Shown one piece after another: positions 1 through 11,418 of a DNA stretch of 64,000 nt; position 1 is the first letter of the stretch, and each line of letters starts with the position of its first letter. Below the pieces are notes generated by a model. It was not told where the DNA came from, ran no database searches, and saw only the letters and a list, made by a program, of their open reading frames with translations. A program made the translations under genes and the position numbers. Source of the DNA: Phaseolus vulgaris (Eukaryota; Streptophyta; Magnoliopsida; Fabales; Fabaceae); assembly GCF_000499845.2 (NCBI RefSeq), contig NC_023754.2, positions 7,580,477-7,644,476 of the forward strand, given 5' to 3'.

Positions 1-1216
1 AGCAAGAGCGACTTCGGGAAAAAGTTAAGGCCGAGCAAGAACGACTACGAGAAAATGCCCGAGCCGACCAAAAACGCCTTCAAGAGGAGATACGGTTGAG
101 CCTGTCGTGCCTTATGGCAAAGATTGAGGCCTCCTGAATAACTATGGAGGAGCACGCACAAGCCAATGAGAAGTTGCGCAAGACCAACGAGGAACTGCAG
201 AGGAACTTGCACCGACAGGGTCGACGTCCCACCTAGGAACGTTCCCCAGACTTGTCATCAAGAAATGACCCCAAGTCGTTCTCTCAGCAAATCATGGAAG
301 AGCCTGTGTCGCCCCATTATATCACACCCAGGATCGCTTTTTTCAGATCTCAAATGATCATCTCTGGGGGTTGGATGCAATCCGATGTCAAATGCTCATG
401 GGTACCTTCATAGGAAGAGCTTTGCAATGGTTTAGTCGAATCCCGGATGGTCACATCACCTCTTTTCCTTGGTTCTCTAGAATGTTTAAGGAGCAGATCT
501 TAGCTAATAAGGTCAACCTTCCACGATTGTATGATCTTTTCAACGTCAAACAGAGGGAAGGAGAGTTGCTTAGAGAATACTTGAATAGATTCTATGTAGT
601 CTCAGTAAGACTTCAAACTCAGGATGAAGAGATGGTGGTCGTTGCCTTTGTAAAAGGAATGGCAACAAGCCCGTTTAGTGATTCATTAATCAGGAATCCG
701 GCAGAGACGTTGTCCAAGGTGTGTGAACGAGCTACAACCCATATTGAGGTTGTGCTAAGGAAAAATGGTAGCTCACGGTCGAAACAACCCAGGCACAAGG
801 AAAACAACCGACAACATTCTGCCATGAAAATGAAGCATCCACCGAGAAGAGAGTGGATCAGAGGTATGTCCCGTATGTTGCCAAGAAGGACGAGCCTACG
901 ACAAAGGCCAGGGAGGAAACGGTGATCAAGCCTAGATTTTGAGTACCCTGTAAAGAACTCAGGCATGGAAAAGGTATAGGATAGGTTAAAGTTTCCACCA
1001 AAGACGATCGATTCTTGGGATCGCGAAGAGATACCTGGTGCGACTTTCATAGGGTCTATGGGCATGGCATCGAACGATGCATAACCTTAAGTTATCAACT
1101 GGCTTATTTAGTCAAATATGGTTTCTTGAAGGAATATCTCGAGGTCAACCAGGAGGAACCAAAAGAAGAAGCCACATCCATGGATCAAACTCATGAAACT
1201 TCGATCCATGGGGACT
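1..1216 (+). pseudogene. Degenerate gag of Tat-lineage Ty3/gypsy element A
   Basis: Gag would form the capsid and nucleocapsid of the retrotransposon particle. A coiled-coil-like, charged N-terminal stretch is read in frame 3 from base 3 (many E, R, Q), broken by a TGA at 136-138 and a TAG at 234-236. The capsid-like domain is open at 371-925, with the motif ALQWFSRIPDGHITSF near its start. A histidine/cysteine segment (WCDFHRVYGHGIERC) follows at about 1038-1085. Several frames are needed, and part of the domain is missing just before 350, so the gene is dead. The reading frame runs into GGACT at 1212-1216 and resumes at 8769, so element B was inserted into a once continuous polyprotein. The 5' end lies outside the window. 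Confidence 0.85.
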
Positions 1217-2115
1217 TGATGTGAATGTAACTACAAGAACACATGATTCTTGACATTCTTAGGAACAACTTGAGCTGGATTTGAAAGGCACTTTACTTTA
1301 GAATTGGATCAATGTTCTAAATTCAAGAACTCACCAAAACTAAGCACCAACCAAGACTCATATTAAAGTCCATGTATTGTCAAATTGAATCAAAACAAAA
1401 GGAAAGAAGAACAAGAATTAAAACTGGACAGAATTAAGAAACTAGCTACTGAACCGAAAAAGAAACAAAGAACAAAGCTGGAAAACAGAATGTAAACGGT
1501 AGAAAATGAAGGAAACACATTAGGAAATGAAACTACCGAATGGAAAATTGAAGAAAGGAAAGAAGACACTTATATGAAGATGCTTGCTGGATTTTGAGGA
1601 TTGGAAGAAGCCATTCACGCCACTTGGAACCTTGAACCAAGATAAGTGATGGAGTGCCACCACTTGAAGCTCACCATAGCTCACAAGATAAGGCAAAGAA
1701 GAGGAAGACTCAAAACTCACAAATTCTCTCCAAAATTGAGTATAGTCTCTCTACTATAAAATTCCAATATGAATTGTACAAGCTAAACACCTTTATTTAT
1801 AGCCTAGAGGTGCTGAAAATGCAAGCTAAATGGCACACAAATGCAATGAAATTTGGTTTGGCACCCCCTAGGCTCCTATCTACACTCCCCCTTAGACTCC
1901 CTTACTACTTACACCTTTTTATTACATTCACACCCCTATTTTACAAAAGAAATAAGAAGAACCATTTTATTATACTCTTGTCCCAAAGCTCTTCCATGCT
2001 CCTAGTAATTCGTTGGGCTTGGGCCCCTTGTTGGGCTTGGACCCCTTGATGGGCTTGGGCCCCTTGTTGGGCTTGGGCTTTATGGCCTTGAGCATCCTCT
2101 ACTTGGTTTCCATCA
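1217..2115 (-). repeat. 3' LTR of element B (left copy)
   Basis: This 899-bp LTR matches 7882-8763 almost base for base. Read on the minus strand it begins TGATGG and ends CACATCA. It has four copies of an 18-bp unit (consensus TGGGCTTGGGCCCCTTGT on the plus strand, about 2022-2093), where the other LTR has three. The last 58 codons of gag-pol are read from this LTR. A TATA-like TATAAATA (minus) is at 1794-1801. Confidence 0.95.
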
Positions 2116-5100
2116 TACTCCCCGGGTTGGAGAGAATTCGTCCACGAATTTGGGAAACCTGCAGCAAAAGGAGTGAGATCAGTAATATTGAAAGAAGTAC
2201 TACCAAGATAAGTAGAGGGCATATCTAACTCATAGGCATTATCATTAATCCTCTTGATGACTTGGAAAGGGCCATCACCATGAGGCATAAGTTTGGACTT
2301 CCTTAGAGAAGGAAATCTATCCTTTCTTAAATGAAGCCAAACCCAATCACCGGGCTCAAAGATTAATGTCTTTCTCCTTTGGTTGGCAATGTCAGCATAC
2401 TTACCAACTTTCTTCTCAATTTGTAACTTGATGCGGTTATGCAAATCTTTAACAAAAGATGCCTTTTCAAAACCGTCTTTGCATAGAACCTCATCAAGGA
2501 CAGGAATGGGAAGAAGATTTAGAGGTGTGAGGGGATTAAACCCATAAACAACCTCAAAAGGAGAATGGTTAGTGGTGGAATTCACTACTCTATTATAGGC
2601 AAATTCAACATGAGGTAGTAAATCCTCCCAAGCCCTTGGATTCCCAGAAATAAAGCATCTTAATAATTGACCCAAAGTTGTATTAACCACTTCGGTTTGA
2701 CCATCAGTTTGGGGGTGGCAGGTAGTAGAAAACAGAAGTTTGGTGCCAAGTTTCCCCCATAAGGTCCGCCAAAAGTGACTTAAGAACTTAGAATCCCTAT
2801 CAGATACTATACTTCTAGGAAGTCCATGCAAACGAACAACTTCCTTGAAGAAGAGATTTGCAATATGGCATGCATCATCCACTTTGTGGCATGGAATAAA
2901 ATGAGCCATTTTAGAAAAACGGTCCACTACCACAAAGATGGAATCCTTACCCTTCGATGTCTTGGGTAGTCCCAAGATAAAATCCATAGAAATATCAACC
3001 CAAGGCATTGTAGGGATAGGAAGAGGGGTATATAAACCATGGGGTTGGACCTTAGATTTAGCCTTCCTACATGCTATACATCTATCACAGAAGGTATGTA
3101 CGGATTTGCGCATGTGAGGCCAAAAGAAATGTTCATGCAATGTTTCTAAGGTCTTAGCTACCCCAAAATGTCCCATAAGCCCACCCTCATGAGCCTCTCT
3201 AACAAGAGATTGTCTAATGGATCCTTGGGGAACACAAAGTCTTTTTCCTTTGAAAAGAAAACCATTATGTAAGAAAAAGTCTTTGTGATCTCCCTTGGAA
3301 CACTCTTGATAGATTAGAGAGAAATCTAAGTCATCATGATAAAGTTCCTTTATATGATCAAAACCTAAATATTGAACATTTAAAACATTTAACAAGGTAT
3401 ATCTTCGTGAAAGAGCATCGGCCACTACATTAATTTTACCTTGTTTATGTTTGATCACATAAGGAAATTGCTCAATAAACTCCACCCACTTAGCATGTCT
3501 CTTATTAAGCTTGCTTTGGCTTTTCAAATATTTAAGGGACTCATGATCACTATGAATCACAAATTCCTTTGGAAAAAGATAATGTTGCCAATTTTGCAAA
3601 GCTCTAACAAGAGCATAAAGTTCTTTATCATAAGTGGAGTAATTGAGATGACTCCCTTTGAGTTTCTCACTAAAATAAGCGATGGGGTGTCCTTCTTAAA
3701 GGAGGACGGCCCCAATGCCTATATTAGAGGCATCACACTCTATTTCAAATGTCTTAGCAAAGTTAGGAAGGGCTAGAATGGGGGCTTTAGTTAATTTATC
3801 CTTCAAAGTTTGAAAAGCGTTTTCTTGCTCTTGTCCCCACTTAAAAACCACATCCTTCTTTACTATGGCATTTAAAGGTGTGGCAATTGTACTAAAGTCT
3901 TTCACAAACCGCTTATAAAAACTAGCAAGGCCATGAAAGCTTCGTACTTCATTGACATTGGTGGGTGTAGGCCAATGTTGAATTGCTGCAACTTTTGTTT
4001 GATCTACATGCACCCCTTTATGACTAACCACAAACCCTAGGAAGTCTATATGATCTAATGCAAAGAAACATTTAGCATGGTTAGCATACAACTTCTCCTT
4101 CCTAAGGGTTTCTAGAACTTGTCTAACATGTGACTCATGATCTTCTAAGGACAAGCTATATATAAGAATATCATCAAAGTAAACCACAACAAACTTGCCA
4201 ATGAATGCTCTTAAAACATGATGCATGAGTCGCATGAAGGTACTAGGAGCATTAGTCAAGCCAAAAGGCATGACCAACCACTCATATAAACCAAATTTGG
4301 TCTTAAAAGCGGTTTTCCATTCATCACCATGTTTAATTCGAATTTGATTGTAACCACTCTTAAGATCAATTTTGGAAAATATTTTAGACCCATGTAATTC
4401 ATCCAACAAGTCATCTAACCTAGGAATGGGATGCCTATATTTGATGGTGATGTTATTTATAGCGCGACAATCCGTACACATCCTCCATGTCCCATCCTTT
4501 TTAGGGACAAGTATGACAGGCATAACACATGGGCTCATGCTATCTTGTACCCACCCCTTAGCTAATAAATCCTCAACTTGTCTTTGAATTTCTTTGGTCT
4601 CTTGGGGATTGGTCCTATATGCAGGGCAATTTGGTAAAGAAACCCCAGGCATGAAGTCTATTTGGTGTTCAATCCCTCTTAGAGGTGGTAAGCCTTTGGG
4701 AGGATCTTGAAACACATCTTCATATTCCTTTACAAAATGGTCCAAACATGTGGGACTATCCTTAGCCGACTCATATTCAATAGGGCTAGGAATAGCTAAA
4801 AAAATAGGCTTGTGAGTAACTATTACCTTTTGAACTTGTTGGGAAGATATGAGAAGGCTTCTCTTGGAATTTTTAATTTCTTTTTCTTTCTCTCTCTTTT
4901 CTCTCATTTTGACTTGGTCCTCATGTACCTCCTTTGGAGAGAGAGACTTGAGAATGACTTTGTGTCCATGGAAGTTAAAAGAAATTTTGTTGGTAAAGCC
5001 ATCATGAAAATTTTTTCTATCAAATTGCCATGGCCTACCTAAAAGGATATGAGTAGCTTCCATTGGAACAACATCACACAAGACCTCATCTTTATATTTG

Positions 5101-6524
5101 CCAATGGAAAATGTAATGAGGACTTGTTTGTTCACCACTATCTCACCCACCTCACTCAACCATTGTAACTTGTAGGGCTTGGCATGAGAGATGGTAGGCA
5201 ATCCAAGTTTGTCTACCACTCTTGTGCTTGCCACATTTGCACAACTCCCCCCATCCACAATCAAAGAGCAAACTCTATCATTAATAAGACACCTTGAATG
5301 AAAAATATTTTCTCTTTGAGTTTCATCAAAAGGTTTTAACACTTGTCCAAGCATGCGTCTTATTACTAATAGGTCACCCTCATGTGGGCTTTCACTTTCA
5401 CTCTCACTTGGGGATCTAGAAGGTGAGGAATGTCTAGAAGATTCGGACCCATGCTCACTACTATCTACCCCATCATGCATATACATAGTTCGTTTAGTAG
5501 GGCAATTAGAAGCAATATGTCCATAGCTTAAACATTTAAAACACTTCTTACTAGACCATTTTTGTGGTGATTTAGGCCTAGCATTGGAAGTGGAAGGCTT
5601 AGACTCTCTAGGTTTGAAAGTAGAGTCCTTAGAAGGGATGTTTGAAAAAGAGTTTTTATTTTTCCAAGAAGAGTGGTAGTAGTTATCTTTAGAAGAATTT
5701 TTGAAAGCATTTTTCCTTGCAAGTTGATTTTCAATTTTGCTAGCAAGGTGCACCACATTTTCCAAAGAAGAATATTCTTGTAACTCTACCACGTCTTGAA
5801 TATCCCTTCGAAGTCCACTCACAAACCTAGCTATCTTAGCCTCCTCACTCTCATCCATATTAACTCGAATTAAAAGCGTGTCTAGTTGTTTAAAGTAATC
5901 ATCCACACTTAGCGCGCCTTGATGAAACCGTTGGAGTTTCAACATAAGGTCTTTCCTAAAGTGTGGGGGTACGAATCGAGCGCGTAAACATGCTTTCAAA
6001 TCGTTCCAAGAGACCACGGACGGCCTCTTGTGTAGGTCAATGTCCATGAGGTATTGATGCCACCATTGCATGGCATAGTCCAAAAATTCTAAAGAAGCTA
6101 ACTTAACCCTATGCTCATCCCTAACCCCATTTACATCAAAAATTTGGTCCACCTTAGCCTCCCATCCTAAGTATACATTGGGATCACTATCACCACTAAA
6201 ACTAGGAAGTTTTACATTTGGAGAACAAGGGCCAGCCACATGTTGGCGCCTCTCTTCATGGTGATGATGTCTTGGCCTTGGATTATCTTCATAATAACCA
6301 TGGGAGTGCCTTGAAGAATGCCGACTAGGAGGAGGAGTTCTTCTCTCACGGTTTTGATGCATTTCTTCTCGGTTTAACTCCAAACTTTGGAGTCGTGCTT
6401 CCATCTTTCTTATCACCTCAAGATAGTGAGCATTGGATTGCTTGGCATTCTTTAAGTCTTCATAAAGGGCTGCCTTTTGTGGTGAGCATGGTTTGGAGGA
6501 CTCTCCACTAGAGAAATGAGCCAT
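1941..6524 (-). pseudogene. gag-pol of element B, one in-frame stop
   Basis: A single frame carries the whole retrotransposon polyprotein (about 1528 codons from the Met at 6524; a further Met at 6554 is in frame but looks like leader). Order on the minus strand: gag with charged N-terminus, zinc knuckle CFKCLSYGHIASNC at about 5503-5545, protease with LIVDGGSC at about 5240-5265, RT with YFDDILIYS at about 4158-4184, RNase H, then integrase with an HHCC finger (about 3050-3150) and a D,D,E core including SDRDSKF and DGQTEVVN. The only lesion I see is TAA at 3696-3698 in RNase H, where CAA is expected, so one C-to-T change. The C-terminus (58 codons) is encoded inside the LTR and consists of Q/A/G repeats followed by [13 protein letters not shown]. 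Confidence 0.93.
2116..2127 (-). promoter_or_regulatory. Polypurine tract of element B
   Basis: On the minus strand CCCGGGGAGTA lies directly before the TGATGG start of the 3' LTR. It is a short, imperfect purine run where the plus-strand DNA primer should be. It also lies inside the gag-pol reading frame, which runs on into the LTR. Confidence 0.5.
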
Positions 6525-6554
6525 GAGCAGAAAATACACAAAAACAGAAAACAA

Positions 6555-7861
6555 AACAGTGAAAGAAACTTGTTAGACAATTAAAAAAACAGTGAGATAT
6601 AGGTTGCTGGAAAATGCCCAAGAAAGCACTCAAACCACTCCATGAAAATATTCTGTCCTCAACCAAGCCTTTCTTGTGGAATGGAATAGCTTCAAGTGAA
6701 ATATGTCACAACAAACCAACTTACTTAAGAACAAGTCTCCACACAACTTTAAGAAGAACAAAAAGACAAGCAAGAAAAAGGTGTAAACAATAAAAGCTAA
6801 ACCAAAAACAGAGAGTAATGTATGACAAACTAGAAAGAATATGAATGAAAGACAATCAAGAAAAATAAGGAACTCAATGAATAAAGAAGGCACACAAAAA
6901 GAGTCCTAAAGAAAAGTGCTAGAGTAGATGAAAGAAAACAGAAAACAGCTACTGGAATTTTTATTTTTTTTAAAGCAAACTGTGCTATGTTTACAGATTT
7001 AACTGTACCGATTGAAAGCGAACTGGAATTTGAAAAATTAACCACAGAAACTTCAATGTCTTAACTCAAAAATGGCACTGGAATGAGGTAAAAACAGTAA
7101 GCCAATTGAGAGAAATAAATTTTTCAAAATTGCTGCCCAATTACCGTATTCTTTTCGGCAGTATTGTACACTTTTCGTATTTTATTTATCATTTTTTGTG
7201 TACTTGGAATTTTTGAGTGATTCTTTTTTCTATGCTTTTCTAACACTTTGAAGTATGTAAATCCAAATTTTCACAAATTTCCTATGAGCCAATTAATTGC
7301 AGTAAATTGAAAATAGTAGCACGTTTGTAAGAAAACAGAGGAGCCTATTTAGGAATGAAAAACAGTATGATGAACTAGCAAAGACATAATGGAAATTGTG
7401 TAAAGGAACTTGTATAGAATGAAAATACAAGCATGAAATCAATATCTAAAAATGAAAATGCACAAAGGATCAAGCAATAAACTCAAAAACAACAGAAAGT
7501 AAACCAAAGCAAGAAACAATGAAAGCAATAAAAGTACTACTAGAAGTAATGACAATTATGGAATAACATGACTAAGACAAAACTTGACATGATTACAAAA
7601 TTAAAAGACATATAACAAGATATAACCACAAGTGAAAGGAAGCTTAAGGTCAGCTCTAGGAAGGAGAATGCCATTCCAAAAGAGCAGCCATACTCATATG
7701 AACAATGAGTGCTAGAAACCTTTTCACAAACACATGGTGTAACAAAAGAAAACAGCAAGAAAACTCAAAATAAATCCTAAAACAGAATGGTAAACAACTT
7801 GAATTTAAGAGCTCTTGAAATGTAAAGTGCAATAAAACTCAAAATTTAAGCAAGAAACAAG
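6555..7861 (-). other. Untranslated leader of element B
   Basis: About 1.3 kb lies between the primer-binding site and gag. It is AT-rich and has no convincing ORF. The short open stretches here lack any recognisable domain. The packaging signal would be expected here but cannot be seen by eye. Confidence 0.7.
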
Positions 7862-7880
7862 CCTAGACTCTAGATACCAC
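7862..7880 (-). promoter_or_regulatory. Primer-binding site of element B (tRNA-Met type)
   Basis: Directly inside the 5' LTR the minus strand reads TGGTATCTAGAGTCTAGGC. Its first seven bases match the usual plant initiator-Met primer-binding site (TGGTATCAGAGC), and then it differs by an extra T. It lies one or two bases after the LTR end, as expected. Confidence 0.65.
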
Positions 7881-7881
7881 A

Positions 7882-8763
7882 TGATGTGAATGTAACTACA
7901 AGAACACATGATTCTTGACATTCTTAGGAACAACTTGAGCTGGATTTGAAAGGCACTTTACTTTAGAATTGGATCAATGTTCTAAATTCAAGAACTCACC
8001 AAAACTAAGCACCAACCAAGACTCATATTAAAGTCCATGTATTGTCAAATTGAATCAAAACAAAAGGAAAGAAGAACAAGAATTAAAACTGGACAGAATT
8101 AAGAAACTAGCTACTGAACCGAAAAAGAAACAAAGAACAAAGCTGGAAAACAGAATGTAAACGGTAGAAAATGAAGGAAACACATTAGGAAATGAAACTA
8201 CCGAATGGAAAATTGAAGAAAGGAAAGAAGACACTTATATGAAGATGCTTGCTGGATTTTGAGGATTGGAAGAAGCCATTCACGCCACTTGGAACCTTGA
8301 ACCAAGATAAGTGATGGAGTGCCACCATTTGAAGCTCACCATAGCTCACAAGATAAGGCAAAGAAGAGGAAGACTCAAAACTCACAAATTCTCTCCAAAA
8401 TTGAGTATAGTCTCTCTACTATAAAATTCCAATCTGAATTGTACAAGCTAAGCACCTTTATTTATAGCCTAGAGGTGCTGAAAATGCAAGCTAAATGGCA
8501 CACAAATGCAATGAAATTTGGTTTGGCACCCCCTAGGCTCCTATCTACACTCCCCCCTAGACTCCCTTACTACTTACACCTTTTTATTACATTCACACCC
8601 CTATTTTACAAAAGAAATAAGAAGAACCATTTTATTATACTCTTGTCCCAAAGCTCTTGCCATGCTCCTAGTAATTCGTTGGGCTTGGACCCCTTGATGG
8701 GCTTGGGCCCCTTGTTGGGCTTGGGCTTTATGGCCTTGAGCATCCTCTACTTGGTTTTCATCA
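7882..8763 (-). repeat. 5' LTR of element B (right copy)
   Basis: This 882-bp LTR would be the transcribed promoter copy for the minus-strand element. It begins TGATGAAAACC (minus) and ends CACATCA. It has three 18-bp units, against four in the partner. Visible substitutions relative to the left copy fall at the positions matching about 1660, 1770, 1790, 1890 and 2110. Confidence 0.95.
8459..8466 (-). promoter_or_regulatory. TATA box in the 5' LTR of element B
   Basis: TATAAATA is read on the minus strand, inside the LTR that drives gag-pol. Transcription would start about 30 bases further toward lower coordinates. The same sequence is conserved at 1794-1801 in the other LTR. Confidence 0.6.
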
Positions 8764-9331
8764 GGACTTGAACACCATCACAAGAGGATTCTCTAGATTT
8801 GGAAACTCAGCCTCTAAACGCAAACGATACGCACGAGCGGTGATGTTCCTATATACAATGAGATATGATAGCCTCATAGAGCCCTCCCTCTGTTCCACAA
8901 GTTTTGACCTGAAAGATGTGTTTCCCCATGAGGACAATCCAGTGGTGATATTTATTGTCACGGTAGGACAAAAGGTGCACATAGTCCTGATTGATCAAGG
9001 AAGCTCAGTCGATGTGATGTTTTGGGGAATGTTTACAAATTTACGAATATCCCCTGATTAGTTAAGGCCTTACAATGGTTGTTTGGTCAGCTTCGCTAGT
9101 GACCAGGTGGAAGTACAAGGATACGTCGAGCTGAGGACAACTTCTCTGATGAAAGCACAACCAGGACGATTACTATCAAGTACATCGTCGTCAATGCATC
9201 TTCCGCATACAACCTACTTTTGGGGCGACCCTCCTTAAATAGGTTGGGTGCAGTAGCCTCAACCACCCACATGAAGATGAAGTTGACCTCTTCTAAAGGA
9301 TGGATAATCACGATAAAAAGCTTACCAGAAG
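8764..9331 (+). pseudogene. Protease region of element A
   Basis: The reading frame resumes after the second GGACT with codons for LNTITRGFSRFG. The aspartic protease active-site segment VLIDQGSSVDVMFW is at about 8983-9025, the DxGSS form seen in Tat-type elements. A TAG at 9059-9061 ends the open stretch. Homologous sequence continues in shifted frames to about 9330, so this part is inactive. Confidence 0.85.
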
Positions 9332-10438
9332 ATGGCACGAAAGTGCTACGAGAGTAGTTTGAAAAATCGCAGAGGAACCTACATCATCACTATCCAACCG
9401 GCAGAGCTAGGATGGATAACAGAGGCCGACATCATCGATGAAAGACGACCTGGTCCTGCTGAAGAAGTTCAGGAGAGGGGGATAAATAGAAAAAAATTAA
9501 AGCTTAGTGTCGAGCTTTGCAAATCATTAGAGGGTAAAATAGCCAACGTCATCTTGGAGAATATGAACGCTTTCGCATGGTCTTCCGTGGATATTCCTGG
9601 AATATATCCAAAAATTTTATGCTACCGGCTTACCATGGACAAAAAGGTTAAACTCTTGGTCCACAGACGAAGGAAATTCAATGAAGTAAAACGCGTTGCC
9701 ATCCGAGAAGAAACTCATAAACTTTTTGTTGTTGGCCACATAAGGCAAATCCAATACCCTGAGTGGTTGGCGAATGTCGTAATGGTGAAAAGGGAAAATG
9801 GGAAGTGGAAAGTGGAGGATGTGTCGACTTCACCAATTTAAATAAGGCTTGTCCCAAGGACTCTTATCCTTTACCGAGCAAGACTCCTTGGTAGACAATG
9901 CCTCATGGTGTCGTTTGTTGAGTATTTTAGATGCATTTTCAGGGTACATCAGATTCGTATGCACCCGAAGGACGAGAGTAAGATAAATTTTATGGTTGAG
10001 GTCGGCAATTATTGTTACAAGGTCATGCCTTTCGTCCTGAAAAACGTTGGGGCGACTTATCAAAGACTCGTGGATCGGATGTTTGCACCAATGCTCGTTC
10101 GTAACGTCCAAGCACATGTGGATGACATGGTCGTCACCTCAGAGAAGGAAGACCAACATGTTACTGACTTGGAGGAGCTATTCGCCACGATAGCAAGATA
10201 CAGGCTGAAGCTAAACCCTAATAAATGTGTGTTTGGAGTTGAAGCAGGGAAATTCCTAGGTTTCTTGTTAACCGAGAGGGGTATAAAAACGAACCGAGAT
10301 AAGTGTACAATGATTATAGAAATGAGAAGCCTGACTAATATGAAGGAAGTGCAACAGCTAATCGGACGCATGGTCGCCCTATCCCGTTTCTTATCGGCTA
10401 GTGGAGAAAGAGGGTATCATTATTTTCAATGTCTTTAA
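9332..10438 (+). pseudogene. Reverse transcriptase of element A
   Basis: The RT would copy the element RNA. The linker and N-terminal fingers are open at 9332-9841, and the palm is at 9905-10438 in another frame. The catalytic segment reads AHVDDMVV at about 10112-10135, with His where the Tat family normally has Tyr (YVDD). The KCVFGV and GKFLGFLLTERGI segments follow. A stop at 9839-9841 and a frameshift separate the two pieces, and part of the fingers/palm junction is deleted. Confidence 0.9.
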
Positions 10439-11418
10439 AAGAATAACCGTTTCGCATGGACTGATGAATGCGAAAGGACTTTTGTCAAACTAAAGAAATA
10501 TTTGGCTAGTCTCTTAGTTCTCGGTAAACCGACTCCTGGTATTCCTATTCATCTATATTTTTCAATAACAGATCGGGCCATAAGCTCAGTTATCATGCAA
10601 GAACAAGAGAAGATGCAAAAGCCAGTCTATTTCGTAAACAAGGTGTTATAAGGACCAAAGGTTCGGTACCAAGCTATCGAGAAGGCTTCTCTAGCTGTAG
10701 TGTTCACAGCTCAACGACTTCGTCGTTACTTTCAAAGCTTCACTATGATTGTAATGACCGGCCTGCCCATTTGTAAGGTTTTGCAAAAGCCTGACATTGC
10801 AGGTCAGATAGTTCGTTGGGCAATTGAGTTGTTTGAGTTCGACATACAGTACGAACCGCGAGGGCCAATTAAAGGCCATGTATACGCAAACTTCATGGTA
10901 GAGCTTTTGTCCAAGGACTCACAGCCCGACCCTAATGATTTCCAATGGTTTCTTTCGATTGATAGGTCCTCCAACCTACAAGGGAGTGGAGCTGAAGTCA
11001 TTCTAGAAGGATCAAATAAGCTCTTAATCGAACAAGCCCTTAGGTTTGCATTCAAAGATAACGACAACCAAGCTGAGTACGAGGCCTTGATAGCAGGAAT
11101 GTTGCTGCCAAAGGAGTTAGGAGCTCAACGCTTGTTGGTGAAAAATGACTCACTGCTAGTAACCAGGCAAGTCATAAGCGAATATCAAGCCAAGGACCTA
11201 CAACTGGCCTCGTACCTTTTTTACATTCGATCTTGTTCATGTCCCTAGAGAACAAAACTTTGAAGCGGACTTGTTGGCTAAGTTGGCTAGCTCGGGAAAA
11301 GGAAGTCGCTAAAGGTCGGTAATCTAGGAGACCTTGAAATCGCCTAGGACAACTGTAGAAGGGTTATTCGAGGTTGACCACCTGGAGGTCTTGTAGATCA
11401 GCCAATAGGAAGGGAAAC
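10439..11418 (+). pseudogene. Dual RNase H region of element A
   Basis: The first RNase H (about 10450-10880) follows RT with several stops. A second RNase H-like domain is open at about 10940-11248, with DRSSNLQGSGAEV and NQAEYEALIAGM, the acidic positions of an archaeal-type RNase H. Two RNase H domains are a known mark of the Tat lineage. The frame ends around 11390 with stops, just before the copia LTR at 11419 interrupts the element. Confidence 0.85.

Larger units (their letters stand above)
1217..8763 (-). mobile_element. Element B: young, nearly intact Ty3/gypsy LTR retrotransposon
   Basis: This 7547-bp element lies on the minus strand. It has two near-identical LTRs that start TGATG and end CATCA, a primer-binding site next to the right LTR, a purine stretch next to the left LTR, and one long gag-pol reading frame. 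The sequence GGACT is duplicated at 1212-1216 and 8764-8768, the 5-bp duplication expected of an LTR element. It interrupts element A between the codons for HGD and LNT. By eye the LTRs differ by about five substitutions, one single-base indel and one 18-bp repeat unit, so the insertion is recent. Integrase lies after RNase H, the gypsy order. A chromovirus (perhaps CRM-like) assignment is only inference. Confidence 0.95.

Noticed and set aside
619..1065. 148-residue minus-strand frame
   Set aside because: Shadow of the gag code on the plus strand; the plus-strand match to gypsy gag is clear.
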